From positions 1-20,271 of the forward strand of contig CAJTRU010000065.1 in assembly GCA_910579085.1 (NCBI GenBank): a stretch of DNA of 20,271 bases, in the 5' to 3' direction. Each line of letters starts with the position of its first letter. The first letter of the stretch is position 1. Below, piece after piece: positions 1 to 7,323 of the stretch. Under the pieces are notes generated by a model. The model ran no database searches. It was not told the DNA's origin and worked only from the letters and a program-made list of their open reading frames with translations. Source of the stretch: an uncultured Lachnospiraceae bacterium (GTDB taxonomy: Bacteria > Bacillota > Clostridia > Lachnospirales > Lachnospiraceae). The position numbers were made by a program, and so were the translations under genes.

Positions 1-1646
1 CTATAACCCCAAGCCCAACTCCGACAGCCAGTCCAAGCCCAACCCCGTCTCCAGTTCCTACATTGCAGATAGATACAAATATATCAGAACTTTCTGTAGA
101 TGCACAGGGAAGATTTACTAGTGGTAATAAGATAGATTTATTGGTAACAGGTTCTTATAGTTTTAAAGCAGATACAAATTCTTCGTCATGGTTAAAAATA
201 TGTAAAAAAAATGCATCTGAGTCAGCATCAAGTGAGATTTATTTCTCAGATTATAGTGGAGAAACCAAAGAATGTTTTTATGTTTTTGCAAGTGAAAATA
301 CAAGTACAATATCAAGAAAAGGAAAAATTACGGTTACAGCAGAAAATGGTGATAAAAAAATAACAGAAACTATTGATGTTATACAAGATGCTGCGAAAGC
401 TGTGTTAAATGTTCCAGTTTCAAAGATTACTGTAAATGCCAAGGGCATTACGAGTATAGCTTCTGTAGATGTCAAGACACAGAAAACAGGAGGTTTTTCT
501 GTGGATAATGGCGGATATTCATGGATAAAGGTTGGAAGCAGCACATCAGAAAGCAATGCACGCCCTAATATATCGTTTGAGTCTGATGGGACATTTTACA
601 TATTTGTAAGTAAAAATCCATCAGATACCGCCAGGACAGGTAAAATTATTATAAAACATGAAAGTGGGGAAACAGAACAAACTATTGAGGTCAGCCAGGA
701 AGGGGCTAAAGCAGTATTAACTGTAGATACTACAAGTAAAATGGCAGAGAATGATGGAACATTTTATAATAATTCTGTATATGTAAAGACAGCAAAAACA
801 GGTTCATTTACGGCATCAGTAGAAGATGCAGAGTGGTTAAAGATTTCTTCTAAAAAGACATCTCTTCTGGCAGATGGAATGAGAAGTATTACTCTGAATG
901 AAGATGCATATATTTATCTGGTTGCTGGTAAAAATAATGGGGATAAGAGGACTGCAACAATTAAAATAACCCATGAGTCAGGGAGTTTATCAGAGACAAT
1001 AACAGTGACACAGCTTGGAAAAGCAAGCTCATATTTACAAATAGACAGGGAAAGCGCATATTTTGATGAGCCAGTAGAAAGTGTTGACGGAATAGTTAAT
1101 ATATCTGCTGGTGAAAGTACAAATTGGACTGTAACGTCATCTGAAGACTGGATTAGAATTGCTAAATATGAAGTAGCATTTTCAGAAGGGTATACTTCTG
1201 TTGAGGGTACTGGAAAAGGAGGATTTTATATTCTCGTAAAAGAAAATGACACTTATGAACCAAGAGATGGATATATAACAATTAGTTCTCCTGAAACTGA
1301 AACATATGAAATTCATGTACACCAGGCTGAAAACGAAGTTGGACTTGAACAATTGCTGGCAGAACTTTCTATTAGTGTTTCAAAGAAAACTTTTAATAAG
1401 GGTAAAACATCTAAAATTAAATTTAATTATCCAGAAGGATTATATGCAAGTGATGTAAAAAGTGTAAAATTTTCAAGCAATAAGAAAAAAGTGGCTACCG
1501 TAGATTCAAAGGGAGTGATAAAAGGGATTAAAAAGGGAAAAGCTGTAATTACTGTAACAGTAACATTGGAAAATGGCAGTTCTAAAACTTTTAAAGCAAA
1601 AATAACTGTAGATAAAAGAAAGGTGAAACTTGCTAAATTCAAGTAA
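1..1646 (+). CDS. Secreted multi-domain surface protein with four BACON-like repeats and a Big_2-like domain (5' end outside the window)
   Basis: The frame is open from the window edge (first full codon at 3), so the N-terminus and any signal peptide lie upstream. A TTG at 63 falls inside a Pro/Ser/Thr linker (PSPTPTASPSPTPSPVPT) and is not a start. After the linker come four repeats of about 100 residues (about 1-108, 113-215, 217-315 and 323-425, counted from codon 63). Each has the BACON pattern: a Trp-Leu/Ile-Lys/Arg strand (SSSWLKI, YSWIKV, AEWLKI, EDWIRI), a phenylalanine/tyrosine-rich strand (FYVFAS, FYIFVS), an R-x-G-x-I-x-I strand and a final T/E-I-x-V-x-Q strand. The last 90 residues read as a Big_2 fold (SSNKKKVATVDSKGVIKGIKKGKAVI split across strands). 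The role is probably extracellular adhesion or carbohydrate binding; no catalytic domain is visible here. A catalytic domain could lie upstream. Confidence 0.85.
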   Translation, partial: ITPSPTPTASPSPTPSPVPTLQIDTNISELSVDAQGRFTSGNKIDLLVTGSYSFKADTNSSSWLKICKKNASESASSEIYFSDYSGETKECFYVFASENTSTISRKGKITVTAENGDKKITETIDVIQDAAKAVLNVPVSKITVNAKGITSIASVDVKTQKTGGFSVDNGGYSWIKVGSSTSESNARPNISFESDGTFYIFVSKNPSDTARTGKIIIKHESGETEQTIEVSQEGAKAVLTVDTTSKMAENDGTFYNNSVYVKTAKTGSFTASVEDAEWLKISSKKTSLLADGMRSITLNEDAYIYLVAGKNNGDKRTATIKITHESGSLSETITVTQLGKASSYLQIDRESAYFDEPVESVDGIVNISAGESTNWTVTSSEDWIRIAKYEVAFSEGYTSVEGTGKGGFYILVKENDTYEPRDGYITISSPETETYEIHVHQAENEVGLEQLLAELSISVSKKTFNKGKTSKIKFNYPEGLYASDVKSVKFSSNKKKVATVDSKGVIKGIKKGKAVITVTVTLENGSSKTFKAKITVDKRKVKLAKFK

Positions 1647-1685
1647 AACAAATTTTGGCAGCAACTTATTTTTTACATACACAAA

Positions 1686-1724
1686 GGTGGCACTTATAAA
1701 GAGTGCCACCAATATATTTTTAAT
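1686..1724 (+). terminator. Probable intrinsic terminator after the BACON-repeat gene
   Basis: A perfect 9-bp stem, GGTGGCACT (1686-1694) with AGTGCCACC (1702-1710), has a 7-base loop. It is followed by AATATATTTTTAAT. The U-tract is interrupted, so efficiency is uncertain. It lies 40 bases past the stop codon of the upstream gene. Confidence 0.65.
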
Positions 1725-1763
1725 CAAATATATGAATATATAGGAAATAAATTATTAAAAAGC

Positions 1764-1798
1764 AAAAGGCGGCGCAGATGTTGCCTTTTTATTTTTTC
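1764..1798 (+). terminator. Second rho-independent terminator
   Basis: Stem AAAAGGCGGC (1764-1773) pairs with GTTGCCTTTT (1780-1789) using two G-U pairs and a 6-base loop. The T-rich run TATTTTTTCC follows directly. Together with the hairpin at 1686 it isolates the upstream gene from the two-component operon. Confidence 0.65.
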
Positions 1799-1835
1799 CA
1801 AAAAGTGGTGCATAGAAAATATTAAATATGACATA

Positions 1836-1875
1836 TTGAAATGGTGATTTATACAGACAAGTTTTAGGTTATAAT
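1836..1875 (+). promoter_or_regulatory. Candidate promoter of the two-component operon
   Basis: A consensus TATAAT lies at 1870-1875, about 150 bases before the response-regulator start. A TTGAAA at 1836-1841 is too far away (28-base spacer) to be its -35 box, and no better -35 is visible, so an activator may be needed. The rest of the non-coding stretch (1647-2028) holds the two terminators and an approximately 150-base AT-rich leader. No convincing LytTR direct repeats were found in it. Confidence 0.3.
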
Positions 1876-2028
1876 AGAATTAACAAAAGACAGATATAGG
1901 TTTTACTGCTGGAAATATGTAACCGTTTGTGATAAAATAAGTTCCAGTATTCTAATAAATTAGTATAAAAATTTGCTTGTAATTAACTTATGGTTCTGCA
2001 TTTACAGCTAAAAAAGGAGATGTCTTAA

Positions 2029-2802
2029 ATGAAGATTGCAGTTTGTGAAGACCAGGAAGAAGAGGCTGCCTGGTTATGTAGTACAATACAAAAATGGGCA
2101 GCAGATAATAAAAAACTTGCAGAGGTTTTTTCATTTAGTGATGCATCTTCATTTATGTTTTCATTAGATGATAATATATATGATGCACTTTTCCTGGATA
2201 TTAAAATGCCTGGTGAGGACGGGGTTGCCCTGGCAAAAAGGCTTAGAAGGATGAAAGATGATGTTTTTATTGTATTTGTAACAGGGGAAAAGGAGTATAT
2301 TATGGAGGGCTATGAAGTTGGCGCAGTAAATTACCTGGTTAAGCCTGTTGATACCAGAAAGATTTACTTATGCCTGGACAGGATTTATGAAAAAGCAGAT
2401 TTGCAAGAACCCTTTATAATAATTGATACAGGAGAAAAAACAGTAAAACTTTTACAGAAAGAAATATATAAAATTGAGGTATTTTCGCATAGATTAAAAT
2501 ATACTACAGCAAAAGGGGAGTTTGAGGTATATTCTTCTTTAAAAGAAGCACAGAAAGAATTGGATGATAATTATTTTACTACATGCCACAGAGGTGTGCT
2601 TGTAAATATTATGCATATAGTTTCCATAGGAAAAAACAGCCTGGTTATTGCTGATGATAAAACAGGTTTCCAGATGGAAGTACCTGTAAGCAGAAGGCTT
2701 TATAATAAGGTAAATGATGAATTTATACAGTTTTATAAACAAAACAGGGCAGAGAAAAATTTTATGCAGAGGGGTGAAATAGATGAAAATCCTATGGCTT
2801 GA
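2029..2802 (+). CDS. LytTR-family two-component response regulator (AgrA/LytR type)
   Basis: This 257-residue protein has an N-terminal receiver domain (about 1-120). The acidic pair is E7/D8, the phospho-acceptor is D57 in LFLDIKMPG, T85 follows the fourth strand, and K105 precedes P106 (LVKPV). A LytTR DNA-binding domain covers about 130-240 (FIIIDTGEKTVKLLQKEIYKIEV, with CHRGVLVN and VPVSRR further on; quoted in parts). The family binds imperfect direct repeats and activates transcription after phosphorylation, usually by a GHKL kinase. The likely partner is the kinase at 4628-5356. The start is set by AAAAAGGAG about 10 bases upstream. The 3' end overlaps the ATPase gene by 20 bases. The tail after the LytTR domain (FYKQNRAEKNFMQRGEIDENPMA in part) contains that gene's binding site. 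The target genes are unknown; the downstream ABC exporter is a reasonable guess. Confidence 0.93.
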   Translation: MKIAVCEDQEEEAAWLCSTIQKWAADNKKLAEVFSFSDASSFMFSLDDNIYDALFLDIKMPGEDGVALAKRLRRMKDDVFIVFVTGEKEYIMEGYEVGAVNYLVKPVDTRKIYLCLDRIYEKADLQEPFIIIDTGEKTVKLLQKEIYKIEVFSHRLKYTTAKGEFEVYSSLKEAQKELDDNYFTTCHRGVLVNIMHIVSIGKNSLVIADDKTGFQMEVPVSRRLYNKVNDEFIQFYKQNRAEKNFMQRGEIDENPMA

Positions 2803-3898
2803 ATTTGAAAATTTAGAAACAGGGCTTAGATTTGAAAGAATAAAATTTAACAAAGATATCACTTTGCTGGTGGGCTTGTCAGGTGCGGGTAAAACACAAA
2901 TTTTAAATGCAATAAAATATTCTATAACCCTTATTGCTGGTGCTAGAGCAGAGTTATGTGCATACCAGATGGATATGGGGATTTTAATTGGTGAAGATGA
3001 ATATGAATGGTCATATGAGATTAGCAAGGTTAGTGAAAGTGAATTGATTATTAGCCCGGAATCAGGATATGGGTTTTTATTTGAGAGTTTTAAATGCAAT
3101 GGCAAAACTATTTTTGAGAGAAAAAATGGCAAAGTAGAAATAACTGGTTATAATAAAGTTCCGCAACCTAGAAAAAATGAGAGCTTAATATCACAATATT
3201 CAGAAGATAAAAATATTGCAGTATTTGCTTCTGAAATACAAAAATTGTATTCAGACAGAACTGGACTGGAGTTCAGGGAAGGAGTTGATAGTGACTGGTT
3301 CAGGAATATGAAACATAATATAGCAATTATATTAAAAGTAAAGGATAATATACAATTTAGTATATTTAGCCAGCTTCCTGCTGCATTAAAACTTTATATT
3401 GTAAAACGTTATTTTAAGGAAATATATATAAAAATACTAGATGCTGTGAGGGAATTATTTAATGAGATAGAAGATATTAGTGTAGAGGAAGATGCTATAA
3501 AAGAGGAGTATATAATTTCAATACAGGTATATGGAAAAAAAATATTACAAGACAATATTTCAAATGGGATGTTGAAAACCATATATTATCTTGTTGAACT
3601 TTATACTTTGGCTGAAAATTCATTTGTATTGATAGATGAATTTGAAAATGGATTGGGGGTTAATTGTATTGACATTCTTTCAGAATTTATGTTTACTGAA
3701 AGAAATGACCTACAATTTATAATAACCAGCCATCATCCTAAAATTATAAATGCAATTGATAAATATAAGTGGAAAATTATTGAAAGAACTGGTTCAGTGG
3801 TTAAAAATTATGATAGCATAGATTTTGGAATTGGAAACAGCCAGCATGATGCATATTTTAATTTATTGAACAGATGGGAATTTGAAAGGAAAATATAG
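2783..3898 (+). CDS. AAA/ABC-type ATPase (OLD/RloA/AbiLi-like), candidate defence ATPase
   Basis: This 371-residue protein starts at an ATG preceded by GAGGGGTG inside the end of the response-regulator gene. The Walker A motif is GLSGAGKT (31-38), just after an N-terminal strand pair (MKILWLEFENLETGLRF) typical of SMC-like ATPases. A degenerate signature (DNISNGMLKTIYYL, about 257-270) precedes Walker B FVLIDEFENGL (282-291) with catalytic E286. The switch histidines are in ITSHHPK (314-320). The central region (about 60-250) is not recognised and lacks a long coiled coil, so this is not Rad50 or SMC. ATPases of this kind are found with Toprim or HNH partners in Gabija, PARIS, AbiL, Septu and RloAB-type systems. 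The next gene starts on the last base of this one's stop codon (TAGTG), implying translational coupling. Function as a defence sensor is inferred from architecture only. Confidence 0.85.
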   Translation: MKILWLEFENLETGLRFERIKFNKDITLLVGLSGAGKTQILNAIKYSITLIAGARAELCAYQMDMGILIGEDEYEWSYEISKVSESELIISPESGYGFLFESFKCNGKTIFERKNGKVEITGYNKVPQPRKNESLISQYSEDKNIAVFASEIQKLYSDRTGLEFREGVDSDWFRNMKHNIAIILKVKDNIQFSIFSQLPAALKLYIVKRYFKEIYIKILDAVRELFNEIEDISVEEDAIKEEYIISIQVYGKKILQDNISNGMLKTIYYLVELYTLAENSFVLIDEFENGLGVNCIDILSEFMFTERNDLQFIITSHHPKIINAIDKYKWKIIERTGSVVKNYDSIDFGIGNSQHDAYFNLLNRWEFERKI

Positions 3899-4590
3899 TG
3901 AATTTTTACTTTTTATTAGAAGATGAAAAATCGTTTTTAAAAGTATTGCCATTGTGGCTTGAATATATGGATTTTGGATGTACCAGAGTTGCAGACATCC
4001 ATGATATTAAAGAAAATAATTATATTTTACAGAGTGGACATGGTGTTACCCAGCTTATTACCAGGGCTCTTTTTGATACAATAGAAACCATTTTATTAAA
4101 TCCTGGAAAGATTGATAAATTAGTAGTGGTTTTAGACTCCGAAGAATATGAAGCAGAAGAAAGGGAAGATGAAGTAAATGCAAAAATAAGGGAACATTAT
4201 AGGACTGAAGAACTGGATTTTGGCATAGAAATATTGGTTTGTAACCATTGTTTTGAAACGTGGCTATTAGGGTGTTATGGATTGTATCCTACAGAAACTG
4301 TAAATAAAAAATCAGATTTTTACCAGTATTATGATTATTATGATATTGGCAAATATGACCCAGAAAAAATGATGCCACCAGAAAATAATAATGATACTAT
4401 TGCACAATACCATTTCCATTATCTACATGAATTATTAAGATATAAAAAGATAAGATATTCTAAAAGCAAGCCACAAAATATAGCTACAGAAGATTATTTC
4501 AAAGGGATTGTTAAAAGGATATCTGCTACAAATGATTTAAAATCATTTGGAATGTTTTATAATTTTATTTCAGCATCCAAAGAAAAATAA
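3898..4590 (+). CDS. Candidate Toprim-like (RloB/DUF4276/DUF4435-like) partner of the upstream ATPase
   Basis: This 230-residue protein starts at a GTG that shares one base with the preceding stop. The layout resembles Toprim-type effectors. There is an N-terminal strand followed by acidic residues (NFYFLLEDEKSFLK, E8/D9/E10), a hydrophobic strand ending in acidic residues (KLVVVLDSEEYEAEE, D80/E82/E83), and an NHCFETWLL motif (116-124). The last recalls the n-x-cFE-x-WL segment of RloB and DUF4276 proteins. The C-terminal half is rich in Tyr, His and Lys (YQYYDYYDIG, YHFHYLHELLRYKKIRY) and matches nothing recalled. If the reading is right, it is a metal-dependent nuclease or nicking effector controlled by the ATPase. 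The Toprim reading rests on motif spacing, so the family is uncertain; the pairing with the ATPase is firm from the overlap. Base composition looks more AT-rich than in the exporter genes (not computed). Confidence 0.7.
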   Translation: MNFYFLLEDEKSFLKVLPLWLEYMDFGCTRVADIHDIKENNYILQSGHGVTQLITRALFDTIETILLNPGKIDKLVVVLDSEEYEAEEREDEVNAKIREHYRTEELDFGIEILVCNHCFETWLLGCYGLYPTETVNKKSDFYQYYDYYDIGKYDPEKMMPPENNNDTIAQYHFHYLHELLRYKKIRYSKSKPQNIATEDYFKGIVKRISATNDLKSFGMFYNFISASKEK

Positions 4591-4627
4591 AAAAATATAT
4601 ACATATTTATTAAACCAGGAGGGGATT

Positions 4628-5356
4628 ATGGAATTTGCAGTTTTAATTTGTACAGCTATTGTATTAAGTGTTGCTGTTGCAAGTATATTAATTGTTAAAA
4701 TATTTTTGCCAAAGCAGATTATAAAAGAACTGGAGAATTATGAGAATTCCCTTGCTGGAAGGCAGTTTGAAGAGATTAAGAACACATACCATGAGATGCG
4801 TGGCTGGCGGCATGATTATAAGAACCATATGCAGGTATTAAAAATTTATTTAGAAAACAGACAGTGGGACGAATGTATTTCTTATATTTCACAGATAAAT
4901 GAAAACTTGAACAGTGTGGATAATGTTGTTAAAACGGGCAATGTAATGGCAGACGCTATTGTAAACAGCAAAGTTTCACTGGCTAAATCAAGAAATATAA
5001 GTCTTGATGTAACGGCAAAAGTTCCTGAAGAGCTGCCAGTTTCTGACGTGGAGTTCTGTATAATTTTTGGAAACCTGATGGATAATGCAATAGAAGCGTG
5101 CAGCGGGATTTTTTCGGAAGAACAGAGATTTATAAGAATATATATCGGGATATTCAGGAAACAGTTCTATATTTCTGTAACTAATTCTACAAACCAGAAA
5201 AAAAGGTTAAAAAATTATTATTCAATAAAAGGGGAAGGGCACGGTTTTGGGCTTTACCGTATTGATAAAATTATTAATGAGCGGCATGGATATCTTAACC
5301 GTAAGGATGAACCAGGCGTTTTTTCAACAGAAATAATGTTACCGTTTGTGCTTTAG
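4628..5356 (+). CDS. Short GHKL-type sensor histidine kinase (AgrC/HATPase_c_5 class) with one membrane segment
   Basis: The chosen ATG at 4628 has an excellent binding site, AGGAGGGG (4617-4624). An earlier in-frame ATG at 4547 would overlap the preceding gene and has no such site. The 242-residue product has one hydrophobic helix (about 3-27), a short linker, and a dimerisation/phospho-acceptor region with H62 in GWRHDYKNHM. The N-box is FGNLMDNAIEAC (147-158) and the G-box is GEGHGFGL (202-209). AgrC-type kinases usually carry five to seven membrane helices and exceed 400 residues, so this one is small and lacks an obvious sensing domain. It may sense the membrane, or take its signal from another protein, for instance the exporter as in bacitracin-type modules. 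It is the natural partner of the response regulator at 2029-2802, from which the ATPase/Toprim-like pair separates it. Confidence 0.9.
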   Translation: MEFAVLICTAIVLSVAVASILIVKIFLPKQIIKELENYENSLAGRQFEEIKNTYHEMRGWRHDYKNHMQVLKIYLENRQWDECISYISQINENLNSVDNVVKTGNVMADAIVNSKVSLAKSRNISLDVTAKVPEELPVSDVEFCIIFGNLMDNAIEACSGIFSEEQRFIRIYIGIFRKQFYISVTNSTNQKKRLKNYYSIKGEGHGFGLYRIDKIINERHGYLNRKDEPGVFSTEIMLPFVL

Positions 5357-5412
5357 GCAAAACCACTTGTGAAGGAAACGGCATAATGTAAATATTTTAT
5401 GGTAATATAATT

Positions 5413-5445
5413 GCAGGGCGTAAGTCCTGCTATTATTTTGGTTTT
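5413..5445 (+). terminator. Probable terminator between the kinase and the ABC exporter
   Basis: Stem GCAGGGC (5413-5419) pairs with GTCCTGC (5424-5430), with one G-U pair and a GTAA tetraloop of the GNRA type. TATTATTTTGGTTTT follows. The U-tract is broken, so partial read-through into the exporter genes is possible. The 5357-5517 gap otherwise shows no clear promoter and no AgrD-like peptide gene. Confidence 0.5.
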
Positions 5446-5517
5446 AATGTAAGGGATTTTATCCAGACAGGCAAATATGCGAGGGATGTCTGGATGCAAT
5501 ATGCAGGGGGTGTAAAA

Positions 5518-7323
5518 GTGAAGAAAAAAACAAGCCAGGGGATAATTGCATATCTGGAATATGTCTGGAAAGAGAAAAAAAGTATCTATTTTATGGGGCT
5601 TTTGTTTTTTCCTGCTTATATTCTGGCAAATTACTTGCAGGTCTACCTGCCTAAAATGGTGATTATGGAACTTGAACAAAAAAGAAGTGTGGCACATCTC
5701 GGGATTTCATTGGTTGTTGTTATCTCAGTGTTATTGTTAAGCATTATCACAAGGGTTATAATGCTGTCACGCATAAAGTATTCTAACCGTGCTTTAAGCC
5801 AGAAGATGCAAAATGAATACAGCCGTAAATTATTGTATGTTGATTATTCTTATCTGGAAAATAAAGAATTTTTAGATTTAAAAGGTAAAGTAAAAGAAAC
5901 ACTTTTTGGAGGAAGTGTTGGTGATGAATGGGAACATGCCAGGCTGTCTGATTTTATGGAAACTCTGGTTACTCTTATAGCTGTAACTGGAAATATAGTT
6001 TTATTTGTATACTATTTATGTAAGCTGTCATACTGGATGTTTATTATACTTGTGATTACACCGTTTGTAATGTTGTTAGTCCAAAAAACAGTTATGAAAA
6101 ATGAAGAGAAAAATTCTGCTGGTTCATCTGATGCATGGCAGAAGCTGGATTATACAACAAGAAAAACAGAAGATTTCAGTATGGCAAAGGACATAAGGCT
6201 GTACCAGATGGATGGGTGGCTTTCAGGGCTTATAGAGCATTTTTGCAAAGTAAGGTCAAAATATAAAGCTAAAAGTTTACGCTCAAGATGTGCAGTTTCA
6301 GTGGCAGCGGCAATTATTTTTGGAATGTATTATGCATGGCTGTTTATATTTGTTTTGCGTGGGCTCTGGGATGGAAATGTAAATGTTTCAGATGTTGTAT
6401 TTTATTCAGAAATGGGGCCTGCATTATATTTTATGCTTAGTGATGATTTTTTAAATAATATAAGAAGGCTGTTCCAGCTATCAGTTGAATTTATGCGTTT
6501 TAAGGAATTTACTGGTTATGGCAGTAATACAGGGGAAAGCAGTATTCCTGTAAAAGAAGAACCTCCTTCTATATCATTTGAACATGTTTCATTTGCTTAT
6601 CCTGGTGCAGAAACAGAGGTTTTAAAAGATGTAGATTTAACTGTCCGTAAAGGTGAGAAAATAGCAATAGTAGGGGTAAATGGTGCTGGAAAGACAACAT
6701 TAATGAAATTAGCCTGTGGGCTTTTACATCCTGTAAATGGCAGGATTTTATTAAATGGCAAAGACATGGCGCAAATGGAGGCAGAAGAGCGCTATTCGTG
6801 GTTTTCGTGTGCTTTCCAGGATATACAGTTCCTGCCGCTTAGTATAAGGGAAAACATTTCAATGGCTAAAGATAATACAGATAATTCCAGGGTATGGGAG
6901 TGCCTGAAGCAGGCAGGTATTAAAGAAGAGATAGGAAAACTGCCGTTAAAGTTAGATACGCTTATGGAGAAAAACCTTAATAAAAATGCAGTGGATTTTT
7001 CAGGAGGCCAGAAACAGAAACTTATACTTGCAAGGGCACTTTACCGCAATGCTGGTGTACTAGTTTTAGATGAACCAACTGCTGCACTTGATGCCCTGGC
7101 AGAAAATGATATTTATGAGAAATATGCAAAATTTGCAAAAGGTAAAACATCGTTTTTTGTATCACACCGTCTTTCAAGTACAAGGTTTTGTGACAGGATT
7201 TTGCTAATAGATGGCGGCAGGATTGCTGAGGAAGGAACACATAATGAACTTCTTGCGGCAAATGGTTTGTATGCAAAAATGTTTGAAATGCAAGGGAAAT
7301 ATTATAAGGAGGAGGCAGAATAA
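5518..7323 (+). CDS. ABC exporter subunit 1 (fused membrane and nucleotide-binding domains)
   Basis: This 601-residue half-transporter has several membrane helices in about 22-310 and a nucleotide-binding domain in about 350-590. Walker A is GVNGAGKT (386-393), the Q-loop is AFQDIQ (Q434), the signature is FSGGQ (494-498), Walker B is VLVLDE (514-519) with the D-loop TAALD, and the switch histidine is H550 (SHRLSS). All catalytic positions are present. The GTG at 5518 is preferred because AGGGGGTG precedes it; an in-frame ATG at 5494 behind GAGGGATG is possible and would add 8 residues. The next gene overlaps by one base (TAATG), so the two subunits are made together and presumably form a heterodimer. 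The substrate cannot be read from sequence; exporters beside LytTR/GHKL pairs often carry peptides or antimicrobials. There is no N-terminal C39 peptidase domain. Confidence 0.92.
   Translation: MKKKTSQGIIAYLEYVWKEKKSIYFMGLLFFPAYILANYLQVYLPKMVIMELEQKRSVAHLGISLVVVISVLLLSIITRVIMLSRIKYSNRALSQKMQNEYSRKLLYVDYSYLENKEFLDLKGKVKETLFGGSVGDEWEHARLSDFMETLVTLIAVTGNIVLFVYYLCKLSYWMFIILVITPFVMLLVQKTVMKNEEKNSAGSSDAWQKLDYTTRKTEDFSMAKDIRLYQMDGWLSGLIEHFCKVRSKYKAKSLRSRCAVSVAAAIIFGMYYAWLFIFVLRGLWDGNVNVSDVVFYSEMGPALYFMLSDDFLNNIRRLFQLSVEFMRFKEFTGYGSNTGESSIPVKEEPPSISFEHVSFAYPGAETEVLKDVDLTVRKGEKIAIVGVNGAGKTTLMKLACGLLHPVNGRILLNGKDMAQMEAEERYSWFSCAFQDIQFLPLSIRENISMAKDNTDNSRVWECLKQAGIKEEIGKLPLKLDTLMEKNLNKNAVDFSGGQKQKLILARALYRNAGVLVLDEPTAALDALAENDIYEKYAKFAKGKTSFFVSHRLSSTRFCDRILLIDGGRIAEEGTHNELLAANGLYAKMFEMQGKYYKEEAE

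Noticed and set aside
63..65. TTG as the start of the first gene
   Set aside because: The same frame is open upstream to the window edge and encodes a Pro/Ser/Thr linker; there is no ribosome binding site.
1921..1950. Possible LytTR binding repeats (AACCGTTTG and ATAAGTTCC)
   Set aside because: The two GTT cores are 16 bases apart rather than about 21, and the flanks do not match the usual pattern.
4547..4627. Earlier in-frame ATG for the kinase
   Set aside because: It overlaps the previous gene and lacks a binding site; AGGAGGGG sits directly before the ATG at 4628.
5357..5517. Search for an AgrD-like or bacteriocin peptide gene between the kinase and the exporter
   Set aside because: Only frames of ten codons or fewer with no leader-like sequence. 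No double-glycine motif and no AgrB-like gene nearby.
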